From NCBI GenBank assembly GCA_029879605.1, contig JAOUQA010000001.1:1-32542 (forward strand): DNA of 32,542 nt. The letters are read 5' to 3'. Under the pieces are notes generated by a model that saw only the letters and a list, made by a program, of their open reading frames with translations, ran no database searches and was not told where the DNA came from. Made by a program: the position numbers and the translations under genes. Positions 18,424 through 25,828 of the stretch are shown here, piece after piece (positions within the stretch are counted from its first letter, which is position 1; each line of letters begins with the position of its first letter). The stretch is from Gammaproteobacteria bacterium. GTDB taxonomy: Bacteria > Pseudomonadota > Gammaproteobacteria > SZUA-229.

Positions 18424-20604
18424 TTAATCAGCTTCGTTGAGTGCTTTCTCTAAGGGTTTAAGCTGGGATGTATAGTGCTTCCATTTTTCTATAGAGCTAG
18501 TATAAATAGGTTTATTAACCTGGTCATAACTGGCTGTTCTTACAACACGATCAGACTCGTAATAACGTAGACACTGCTCATTCCATTCTAGCCCGCAATA
18601 CTCAATCATTTTGCGTGATACTGCTTCAGTATTAGCCACCAGATCTTCGTACACAACCTCAAGGAAGGGGATATTGTCGACATCTCGATAATGATGCATC
18701 AGGTGCTTGTAGGCTGAGTAATACCTGCCAAGGTTTTCAAGATTGTAGGCGTAGTCGTGATGGCCTGCGAATTCCTGGAAATAGATCGACAAACAAGTAT
18801 CCATAGGATTACGTACGCAGTGAATGATACGGGCATCTGGAAATAGCATCCTGATAAAAATAATATGCTGGAAATTCTGTGGCATTTTATCAGTCAAAAT
18901 ACTGATACCTGCGGGCAAACTGTTGGTAAACTCTTCGTATGCAGACAATGTTTGATTAATATGATCGGCAGTTACACGCGCCAGGCATTCAGGATAAGTG
19001 CCACCTATGCCGTCCATAGAAGGAAGGCGTCTTATAATAGAAGGTATCTCGTTACGCTCATCGCCAGCAAGTGCCTGTGGGTGGCTTGAAATAATCTGTT
19101 CTACCAGACTGGTGCCTGAGCGTGGCATACCTACGATGAAAACAGGTCGTATACGCGCTGTTGTGTTAATTTCGCGTGGTTGTTTAGCCAGTGATGTTAT
19201 TTCCGAACTAGCTAGTTGATTAAATAGTTCGATGGTCTTAGCGTGATCGTAACTACAGCGTTTCAGTTCATTGGCTTTCTGTATAGTGTCAAATGCAGAC
19301 TGGTAGTTATGCAGGCGATCATGCAGTCTGCCAAGGGTAAATAATAGATCTCGACGGTATGAAACGCTCAAATCCGCTCTTTCCAGTGCTTCATTGATGC
19401 TGGCTATAGCATTTTCACATTCATTATATTTATGGCACTGGCGTCCAAATACATTTGCGAGCGTTGCCGGCACTTTGCCATCTTGCATTGATGATTTTAC
19501 TATCTGGTAGGCATCATCGTGTTTACCCAGCCTCTCCAGTAGGCTTGCTTTTGTTCCGAGTATTTTCGAATCATCGGGCATGCTCAAAGATAGAATCTCA
19601 AGTTCTTTCAAGGCCTCTTCATGTCGCGATGCGCTGGCAAGTGATGTGACCTTAAACAGGCGGGCAACTTTGTTATCGGGATCAAGATCCAGAGCCCTGT
19701 TACAGCAATCTACTGCCTGGTTTGGCATACCATATTCACAATATAACCGAGCCAGTTCTCCGAGGGCTTCCAAAGGTTCGCTACTTTTATCAACAGCCTG
19801 TTTCAAATAGGTGATGGCCTGTATGTAATCGCCCTGACGTTCCAGGATATCTGCAATATGAAGGTAGGAAAAGACAAAATTGGGATACTTATTGATGATG
19901 CTCATTAATAGCTTATAGGCTTCATCATCCCTGCCTAATTTAATCAGGCAGTATGCATAAGTATCTACAGCGCGATAGTTATCAACTGCCTCTGTCACCA
20001 GTGGCTGCAAGGCTGACAGGGCAGCATCAGATTGGTCCTGGGCAGACATTGATTTGGCCATGCCAACAATGGCTTCCTGATTGGAGGTATTCAGCTCACA
20101 GGCTTTTTTGTAACACGCTTCAGCTTCCTGATATTTGGCTAGTGCATATTTGGCATTGCCTAGATTAACTAAGGCATCTACATTGGTTGGCACTATTGAT
20201 ATGGCTTTTTGGCCCCAGTGCTCAGCCTCATCGAAACGTTTTAACTGGCCTGCGAGACCGGTAATAAACAACAGGGCCTCATCATATTCATCATCACGCT
20301 CGACGGCTTTCAGAACGCTTTCATAGGCTGCTTCGATCTGTCCTGTTCGGTGTAGCAGGTGAGCCCTGGTTAAATAGGCCTCAACATAAGTTTCATCCAG
20401 CTCGATGGCCTTATCCGCGCACTTAAGGGCTTCATCTGTTTCACCTGCCTCACCTTTCAGGGCGGCCAGGGTCAACCAGTGTTCTTCATTGTTGCTATCC
20501 ATATGGCAGAGCCTTGCATAAAGGTCTTTGGCCTTATCCAGTTGGTTGTTGATCAGGCAAGCCTGGGCTTGCTCAGCAAGATTTACAATCGAACTATCGT
20601 TCAT
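18424..20604 (-). CDS. TPR-sulfotransferase A
   Basis: 726 residues with no signal peptide, so probably cytoplasmic. About twelve TPR units fill residues 1-440 (for example HWLTLAALKGEAGETDEALK). A PAPS-dependent sulfotransferase domain follows. The 5'-phosphosulfate loop PVFIVGMPRSGTSLVEQIIS is near 485-505, including the Glu that is the likely base by analogy with tyrosylprotein sulfotransferase. The 3'-phosphate motif ARIIHCVRNPMDTCLSIYF is near 590-610. The C-terminus has ASYDQVNKPIYTSSIEKWKHY. The TPR part should select the acceptor, which is unknown. The ATG at 20604 has GGAG eight bases upstream; a TTG nine codons earlier is less likely. Confidence 0.9.
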   Translation of the reverse strand: MNDSSIVNLAEQAQACLINNQLDKAKDLYARLCHMDSNNEEHWLTLAALKGEAGETDEALKCADKAIELDETYVEAYLTRAHLLHRTGQIEAAYESVLKAVERDDEYDEALLFITGLAGQLKRFDEAEHWGQKAISIVPTNVDALVNLGNAKYALAKYQEAEACYKKACELNTSNQEAIVGMAKSMSAQDQSDAALSALQPLVTEAVDNYRAVDTYAYCLIKLGRDDEAYKLLMSIINKYPNFVFSYLHIADILERQGDYIQAITYLKQAVDKSSEPLEALGELARLYCEYGMPNQAVDCCNRALDLDPDNKVARLFKVTSLASASRHEEALKELEILSLSMPDDSKILGTKASLLERLGKHDDAYQIVKSSMQDGKVPATLANVFGRQCHKYNECENAIASINEALERADLSVSYRRDLLFTLGRLHDRLHNYQSAFDTIQKANELKRCSYDHAKTIELFNQLASSEITSLAKQPREINTTARIRPVFIVGMPRSGTSLVEQIISSHPQALAGDERNEIPSIIRRLPSMDGIGGTYPECLARVTADHINQTLSAYEEFTNSLPAGISILTDKMPQNFQHIIFIRMLFPDARIIHCVRNPMDTCLSIYFQEFAGHHDYAYNLENLGRYYSAYKHLMHHYRDVDNIPFLEVVYEDLVANTEAVSRKMIEYCGLEWNEQCLRYYESDRVVRTASYDQVNKPIYTSSIEKWKHYTSQLKPLEKALNEAD

Positions 20605-20612
20605 ACTCAAGA

Positions 20613-20616
20613 CTCC
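20613..20616 (-). promoter_or_regulatory. Ribosome binding site that sets TPR-sulfotransferase A start
   Basis: On the minus strand GGAG stands eight bases before the ATG at 20604, favouring that start over the in-frame TTG at 20631. Confidence 0.55.
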
Positions 20617-20634
20617 GAACCGCACTGACAAGAT

Positions 20635-20662
20635 ACTATATAAGCGGTGCGCATAATGTTAA
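20635..20662 (-). promoter_or_regulatory. Candidate sigma-70 promoter for TPR-sulfotransferase A
   Basis: On the minus strand: TTAACA (20657-20662), a 16-base spacer, TATAGT (20635-20640). It would start transcription about 25 bases before the ATG. One copy of the GGTGCGCAT-ATG repeat (20646-20658) lies inside the spacer, so a protein bound there would block it. Confidence 0.5.
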
Positions 20663-20720
20663 TTTTGAGGCTGGATATTAATACACGGCAGTGCTGCCAC
20701 TATGGATGGTGCGCATTATG
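20646..20720. repeat. Two 13-bp direct repeats upstream of TPR-sulfotransferase A
   Basis: GGTGCGCATAATG (20646-20658) and GGTGCGCATTATG (20708-20720) differ at one base and are 62 bases apart, close to six helical turns. Between them is a near-palindrome, GGCAGTGCTGCC (20687-20698). The layout looks like paired operators around the minus-strand promoter. No regulator is identified. Confidence 0.4.
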
Positions 20721-21127
20721 CTGTTTCTACGTACTAAAGCCATTATAATTTTTGGCGTATATTACCACGTTTGGCGGCAAAAAATTTGTCTTCAGGCCTC
20801 CTGAACGTCGGTTTTTAAGACAAACACAGACAGTTTAAGCCGATTTTGGTCCATTAAATAATGATTGGCTCCCCTGAAAATGCAGAATAATCTACTGATA
20901 ATCAGGGTGGGGCGGGTATTATCTGCAGTGGGCACAGGCAAAGTTTTTGAGGGTTCGGAATTCTTTCCATTTCTCAAATTAACCATATAAAAGCCGTATG
21001 TATAAGTAAAACATATATAAAACAAATAGATATAAGTTATAATTTATTTAATTTATTAAGTAATGATGTGTCGATTTTATTTACATAGTGTGGGATTGGC
21101 GCTGATCTAAATTCAAAATGAAATGGT

Positions 21128-21145
21128 AACTGCTTGATATCAGTT
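21128..21145. promoter_or_regulatory. Inverted repeat, candidate activator site upstream of sigma-54 promoter
   Basis: AACTG-N8-CAGTT is a perfect 5-base inverted repeat whose centre is about 24 bases upstream of the -24 element. Fis-type regulators such as PrsR bind dyads, but usually further upstream, so assignment to PrsR is a guess. Confidence 0.35.
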
Positions 21146-21157
21146 GGGGAATATTAA

Positions 21158-21174
21158 TTGGCATACGATTTGCT
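21158..21174 (+). promoter_or_regulatory. Sigma-54 (RpoN) promoter of the VPLPA-CTERM gene
   Basis: TTGGCATACGATTTGCT matches the -24/-12 consensus YTGGCACGNNNNTTGCW at all but two positions. The invariant GG (21160-21161) and GC (21172-21173) are separated by exactly ten bases. Transcription would begin near 21185, giving a leader of about 67 bases. A sigma-54 activator (PrsR) is encoded in the same window. Confidence 0.85.
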
Positions 21175-21251
21175 TGTATAAGCACTGACATATGATCATA
21201 TCTAAAAATGTCGACAAAAATTATTAATAGTTATTTCGAGGTAATCAAAAA

Positions 21252-21812
21252 ATGAAAAGATCGTTACTAGCAACAGCCGTTGCTTTATCACTGGGTGTAA
21301 GTGCAACCGCTGATGCGGGTACTGCCGGTTTAACTGGCGTATGGACAGGTACTTACAGCTTCGCAATGTTCTCACCAGGTTTTGCCCCAGTAGGTGCTCC
21401 AACAGCTCCACAGGCTTGGTCATGGGATTTCGGTGCTGGCACAATCACAATTGCTAACACCACTACATTCTACGCTTCTGTATGGACAGCTCACAATGTA
21501 ACCTTCGTTGACAATGGTGATGGTACTTACGGTAACCCAACTCCAGGTGTTACTCCTAACATGCTGTTCGACTGGAGTGTTAACTTGAACATTCCTGTTG
21601 ATGCAACTTGGGATGTTACAGACAACGGTAACGGCACTCTGACTGTTGCTTCTGTTTCTACAACCATCATGCCTTCTTCAGCTGCATTCCCAGGCTTCCA
21701 CCCAACCTTTACAGGTACTCTGGGTTCTGCAGTGCCAGTTCCAGCTGCCGTTTGGTTGATGGGTTCTGGTCTGATCGGTCTGGTTGGTGTTGCTCGCCGC
21801 CGTCGCAGCTAA
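21252..21812 (+). CDS. Small secreted VPLPA-CTERM (exosortase target) protein
   Basis: 186 residues. Sec signal peptide MKRSLLATAVALSLGVSATA, cleaved near ADA|G. The mature body is rich in Thr, Gly, Asn and aromatics, with WTAH (78-81), DNGDGTYG (87-94), NMLFDWS (103-109), Trp120 and FPGFH (146-150). The C-terminus is a sorting tail: VPVPA (161-165), a hydrophobic helix WLMGSGLIGLVGV, then the basic anchor ARRRRS. That tail is the substrate signature of the XrtD-type exosortase at 1506-3065. GAGGT lies nine bases before the ATG. Repetitive use of few codons (GGT, GTT, ACT, CCA), a sigma-54 promoter and a strong terminator suggest a monocistronic, highly expressed gene. The same body recurs at the N-terminus of the protein at 30021. 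Confidence 0.93.
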   Translation: MKRSLLATAVALSLGVSATADAGTAGLTGVWTGTYSFAMFSPGFAPVGAPTAPQAWSWDFGAGTITIANTTTFYASVWTAHNVTFVDNGDGTYGNPTPGVTPNMLFDWSVNLNIPVDATWDVTDNGNGTLTVASVSTTIMPSSAAFPGFHPTFTGTLGSAVPVPAAVWLMGSGLIGLVGVARRRRS

Positions 21813-21857
21813 TAACTTCGTTATTGGTTGTATCCGGGGGTAACTTCGGAAAGACAG

Positions 21858-21892
21858 AAAGGCCTCGTCGCAAGACGGGGCCTTTTGTTTTC
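21858..21892 (+). terminator. Rho-independent terminator after VPLPA-CTERM gene
   Basis: The stem AAAGGCCTCGTC pairs with GACGGGGCCTTT across a GCAA tetraloop: 12 pairs with one T-G wobble. TTTTGTTTT follows. It ends the sigma-54 transcript and separates it from the next sulfotransferase gene. Confidence 0.9.
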
Positions 21893-21988
21893 TATCGGTC
21901 ATATTTTGTTAAACTGTTTGCCCTCTGGGGCTTATCGGTAATATTGTCTGCCTCGTCATAGCCAACAGATAACCGTCGAGATTTTATT

Positions 21989-23872
21989 TTGGACCTTTCT
22001 AGATTACAAAAAGCGGAAGTATTGCTCGGAAAGGGCAAGTTGAAAGAAGCCGAGGCCCTGCTGGTTAAATTTGTCAAACAGTATGGGCAGGCGCAAAATG
22101 CCTGGTTGATGCTGGCCTCCATATATGGCCAAACCGGGCGCTACGACCAGGTTGCGATGGCCTGTAACAAGGTTATTGCGCTCAATCCCAATCATCCCAT
22201 GGCGCGTTCATTGCTCGGTAGTGCCTGCATTTTTTTAAACAGGCCGGATGAGGCTATCGAGCACCTTCAGGTTGCGCAGCAACTGATTCCCAATAATCCC
22301 GGTATTATGAATAACCTGGCCAATGTTTACTTTGTCCTGGAGAAAGTGGCAGAGGCAGAGCACTGGTTCACAGCAACGCTCAATATTGATGCGAGCCATG
22401 CCCAGGCTAATTTTGGTATGGGTAACTGCTGTCTGGCAAAAAGCCTGTGGGGTGAGGCCGTGCAGTATTACTTGAAGGCTTATGACGCCATGTCAGATAG
22501 CTATGACATCAACATGAGCCTGGGTAAGGCTTATGTCAATCTTGCCCGTCTTGATGAGTCGATGGAGTGCCTGAGCAGGGCGGCCAAACTCACTGAGCAG
22601 CCATCTGATGCCTACCACGGTCTCGCGCATGTGGCCTTGCTCAATGGTAATCTTGATATGGCCCTGGCGTATATCGAACAATCGCTGAAGCATCAGCCAG
22701 ATAATATAGGTGCATTAGCAGAGCAGGCTGAAATCCAGTACAGGTTGGGTAATATTGAGCTGGCGCATGAGCAGATTCGTCGCCTTGTTGACAGTGGTAG
22801 TGCAGTGTCGAGTGTTGTCCTGACCTGGTCTAACCTGAGCCGGCATTTTGATGAATGCGATGAAGTTAAAAAGCATGCTCACTTACTGCTCGATGCGGGC
22901 ACTATCGGTAAATCTGAGCAGATTTCACTGCATTACAAACTGGGCAAACTTTACGATATGGATGCTGATTTTGATAAGGCGTTTTATCATTACCAACAGG
23001 CTAACCAGATTATACAGAACAACTTTGACCGCGACTTTCATGCCGCCATGATCACTAGCCTGATAGAAAATTTTGACAGGGATAAGATTGAGGGTTTATC
23101 GCACACCAGCTGCACAGATGAACGCCCTGTCTTTATCATAGGTATGCCCCGTTCTGGCACCAGCCTTGTTGAGCAGATCCTGTCTAGTCATCCGGATGTT
23201 TATGGCGCGGGTGAGCTAAATGACATTAAGGAGCTGGCCTGTCAGGCGCTCGCTGATACCGTTGTCGACGATGAATCTAATCGCTTTATAAATATAAAAA
23301 AGGAAAAACTGGAAGAGCTGGCAGAGGCCTATTTATCTCGAATCTCGGAAATGGCGGGCTCGGCAATACGGGTGACGGATAAAATGCCGGCCAATTTTTT
23401 ATGGCTTGGCTTAATCAAGCAGCTTTTTCCCAGGGCGCGAATCATACACTGTCGGCGTGATCCAAGAGATAGCTGCCTGTCTATCTTTTTTCAGGAGTTT
23501 AGTCGTGGTGGGCATGAATACGCCAACGATCTGGCCGATGTCGCTTTTTATTATCGTGAATACCAGAGATTGATGTCGCACTGGCAACAGGTTCTGGATT
23601 TGCCGATACTGGATGTGAACTATTCAGATCTGGTTCTGGATTTTGAAGGCTGCGTCAGAAATATCATTAAGTTTCTTGATCTGGGCTGGGATGATGCCTG
23701 TCTTAAATTCCACAAGTCTGATAGAGCTATTGCTACCGCCAGTTGGGACCAGGTGCGACAACGTGTCTACACAAAATCACTTGATCGTTGGAAAAATTAC
23801 AGTGAGCACATTACGCCCTTGCTTGATGTATTTGGCAACGATGACCTGCCGAAAAAATTTCAGCCAACATAG
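21989..23872 (+). CDS. TPR-sulfotransferase B
   Basis: 627 residues with no signal peptide. TPR units cover about 1-330 (opening LQKAEVLLGKGKLKEAEALL). The sulfotransferase domain has the 5'-PSB loop RPVFIIGMPRSGTSLVEQIL near 379-398, HPDVYGAGEL after it, and the 3'-PB motif ARIIHCRRDPRDSCLSIFF near 483-501. The C-terminal signature is ASWDQVRQRVYTKSLDRWKN. It is closest in wording to TPR-sulfotransferase D (27683). The only plausible start is a TTG at 21989, with GAG eight bases upstream; the next in-frame ATG would cut into the first repeats. The OGT-like gene follows after 63 bases on the same strand. Confidence 0.9.
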   Translation: MDLSRLQKAEVLLGKGKLKEAEALLVKFVKQYGQAQNAWLMLASIYGQTGRYDQVAMACNKVIALNPNHPMARSLLGSACIFLNRPDEAIEHLQVAQQLIPNNPGIMNNLANVYFVLEKVAEAEHWFTATLNIDASHAQANFGMGNCCLAKSLWGEAVQYYLKAYDAMSDSYDINMSLGKAYVNLARLDESMECLSRAAKLTEQPSDAYHGLAHVALLNGNLDMALAYIEQSLKHQPDNIGALAEQAEIQYRLGNIELAHEQIRRLVDSGSAVSSVVLTWSNLSRHFDECDEVKKHAHLLLDAGTIGKSEQISLHYKLGKLYDMDADFDKAFYHYQQANQIIQNNFDRDFHAAMITSLIENFDRDKIEGLSHTSCTDERPVFIIGMPRSGTSLVEQILSSHPDVYGAGELNDIKELACQALADTVVDDESNRFINIKKEKLEELAEAYLSRISEMAGSAIRVTDKMPANFLWLGLIKQLFPRARIIHCRRDPRDSCLSIFFQEFSRGGHEYANDLADVAFYYREYQRLMSHWQQVLDLPILDVNYSDLVLDFEGCVRNIIKFLDLGWDDACLKFHKSDRAIATASWDQVRQRVYTKSLDRWKNYSEHITPLLDVFGNDDLPKKFQPT

Positions 23873-23935
23873 ATTAAAATTTTATAATCCTGATTTTCCT
23901 TACCTTGTTATTACGCGCTGAGATTTTACCTGCTT

Positions 23936-25798
23936 ATGTCTAATTCAAAATCAAGTATGCATCCAAAATTGGCAAAGGTGCAGCTATTGATACAGTCAGG
24001 AAAATACGCTGACGCTCTTATACTGCTCGATAAGGTTAGCAAAAAAGACCAGAAGAATGCAGATGTATGGTTTATGCAGGGTGCCATACTGGGTAATGTC
24101 GGTAGATTTGAGGAAGCGGTGCAATGTCTGCAGAAGGCCATCATGTTCAGGCCGGGACATGCGCTCAGTTATTTCAACCTTGGCAATGTTCTGAGCAGTC
24201 AGGGTAAGTTTATAGATGCAGCGGCAATGTTTTCAAAGTCCTTGTCGCTGGGTATGAAAAATCCTGAATTGCTACGTGCACTGGGTCGTGCAGAAGTTAA
24301 CAGTGGTCGACCGAAGCAGGCTATTAGCGTGTATCAGGAGTATCTTAAACTGGTGCCTGATAATTTGGATGTTCTGGGTAATCTTGCTGCCTGTTATTTT
24401 CATGCTGGCGATCTCAATGAAGCGGTAGAGGCCTATAAGCGTGTACTTGGTATTTCCAGGGATGCGAGATACCTGAATGGTTTAGGTGCTGCGCTGTGTC
24501 AGCAGGGTTTGTTCGAAGAGGCTATTGCAGTGCAGCGCGAGGCTGTGCAAATGCAGCCGGATAATATCATTGCTTACTCAAATCTTCTGCTAAGTTTGAA
24601 TTACCTGCCGGATATTTCGGCCAGGACATTGTTTGAAGAGCATCAGGCATGGGCGCAAAGTTGCCGTATTAATAAAGTCGATTTGATTGCGAGATCAAAG
24701 CAGCCTGATCGTCGTTTACGAATAGGTTATGTCTCGCCAGACTTTCGTATGCATTCGGTGGCCTATTTTTTTGCACCACTACTGCAGCATCATAATGCGG
24801 AGCATGTAGAGACGTGGTGTTATGCAGCATCACCACGTGTAGATGAAATCACCCGGCGTCTACAGGCTATGGCCGACCACTGGTGTGATATAAGTGGTCT
24901 GGACAATGCCAGTGCGATCGAGCAGATTCAATCGGATAAAATTGATATCCTGGTTGATCTTGCTGGTCATACCGCAGGTAATCGAATAACAATCTTTGCC
25001 GCCAGGCCCGCGCCGATACAACTGACATGGTTAGGTTATCCAGCGACAACGGGGCTGTCGGAAATTGATTATCGGGTTACCGATGTTATTGCAGATCCGC
25101 AGGGACAGGATGAATTTTATAGCGAAAAGCTCTACCGTTTACCTGGTTGTTTCCTGTGCTATGAGCCGTATAACAATAGTCCTGATGTAGCGCTACCGCC
25201 AATCATTGAAAAAGGTTTTGTTACTTTTGGTAGCTTTAATAACCTGGCAAAAATTAATCTGGATGTAGTTGCGGTATGGGCGAGATTGTTGCACGCAGTA
25301 CCGGGTTCTCATTTGCTGATAAAAAATCCTTCTCTGACAGACCATGCAACAGCAGAGCGTTATCTAAATTTATTTAAGCAGCATGGCGTTACAGAAGACC
25401 GTGTTGAATTACTGGGTCTTGCGCCTACAACTGAAGAGCATCTGAAAACCTATAATCGAATCGATATTGCGCTTGATACTTTTCCATACAATGGGACGAC
25501 AACAAGCTGCGAAGCATTATACATGGGAGTGCCTGTAGTTACGCTAACAGGCCATACTCATGCCGGTCGTGTTAGTACCAGCTTATTATCGTCACTTGGT
25601 CTGCGTGATCTTGCTGCGACGACTGCAGATGAATATATTGATATTGCTGCAAGCCTGGCAGCGGACCAGGTTCGGTTATCCGAGCTGCGCTTGACGCTAC
25701 GGCGACGTATGTCTGAATCACCGCTAAGTGATGGTAAAACTTTTGCGCACAAAATAGAGCAGGCCTACCGTGCAATATGGCAGTCATATTGCTCGTAG
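23936..25798 (+). CDS. TPR O-GlcNAc-transferase-like (SPINDLY family, GT41)
   Basis: 620 residues. About six TPR units (10-220) precede a GT41 catalytic region (about 260-615). Seen: RIGYVSPDFRMHSVAYFF with the conserved His273, DILVDLAGHTAGNR (337-350), APIQLTWLGYPATTG (359-373), TFGSFNNLAKI with Lys439 (equivalent to the UDP-contacting Lys of OGT), LDTFPYNGTTTSCEALYMGV (513-532) and HTHAGRVSTSLLSSLGL (540-556). The family moves a sugar from a nucleotide donor to Ser/Thr of proteins; donor sugar and target are unknown here. It is flanked on both sides by TPR-sulfotransferases and probably shares a transcript with B. Its stop faces that of the minus-strand gene 30 bases on. Confidence 0.92.
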   Translation: MSNSKSSMHPKLAKVQLLIQSGKYADALILLDKVSKKDQKNADVWFMQGAILGNVGRFEEAVQCLQKAIMFRPGHALSYFNLGNVLSSQGKFIDAAAMFSKSLSLGMKNPELLRALGRAEVNSGRPKQAISVYQEYLKLVPDNLDVLGNLAACYFHAGDLNEAVEAYKRVLGISRDARYLNGLGAALCQQGLFEEAIAVQREAVQMQPDNIIAYSNLLLSLNYLPDISARTLFEEHQAWAQSCRINKVDLIARSKQPDRRLRIGYVSPDFRMHSVAYFFAPLLQHHNAEHVETWCYAASPRVDEITRRLQAMADHWCDISGLDNASAIEQIQSDKIDILVDLAGHTAGNRITIFAARPAPIQLTWLGYPATTGLSEIDYRVTDVIADPQGQDEFYSEKLYRLPGCFLCYEPYNNSPDVALPPIIEKGFVTFGSFNNLAKINLDVVAVWARLLHAVPGSHLLIKNPSLTDHATAERYLNLFKQHGVTEDRVELLGLAPTTEEHLKTYNRIDIALDTFPYNGTTTSCEALYMGVPVVTLTGHTHAGRVSTSLLSSLGLRDLAATTADEYIDIAASLAADQVRLSELRLTLRRRMSESPLSDGKTFAHKIEQAYRAIWQSYCS

Positions 25799-25828
25799 AG
25801 GATTGTCCTCAGTGACTTGCCTGTCGTG

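Larger units (their letters stand above)
20605..21251. other. 647-base divergent intergenic region
   Basis: The gap between TPR-sulfotransferase A and the VPLPA-CTERM gene. It holds the candidate sigma-70 promoter and direct repeats at the left end, a TTCAGG-CCT-CCTGAA hairpin (20791-20805), and the sigma-54 promoter with an upstream inverted repeat at the right end. A 77-codon minus-strand frame at 20792-21025 shows no recognisable protein features and is not called. I see nothing else. Confidence 0.6.

Noticed and set aside
20792..21025. 77-codon minus-strand frame in the divergent gap
   Set aside because: Cys/Phe/Tyr-rich start, no ribosome site noted, no known family, and partly built from an inverted repeat. 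Probably chance.
21892..22122. 76-codon minus-strand frame over the start of TPR-sulfotransferase B
   Set aside because: It overlaps the TPR coding start on the opposite strand and has no protein signature.
25798..25810. GAGGA-TTG-TCCTC hairpin between convergent genes
   Set aside because: Only five pairs and no T-run; too weak to call a terminator.
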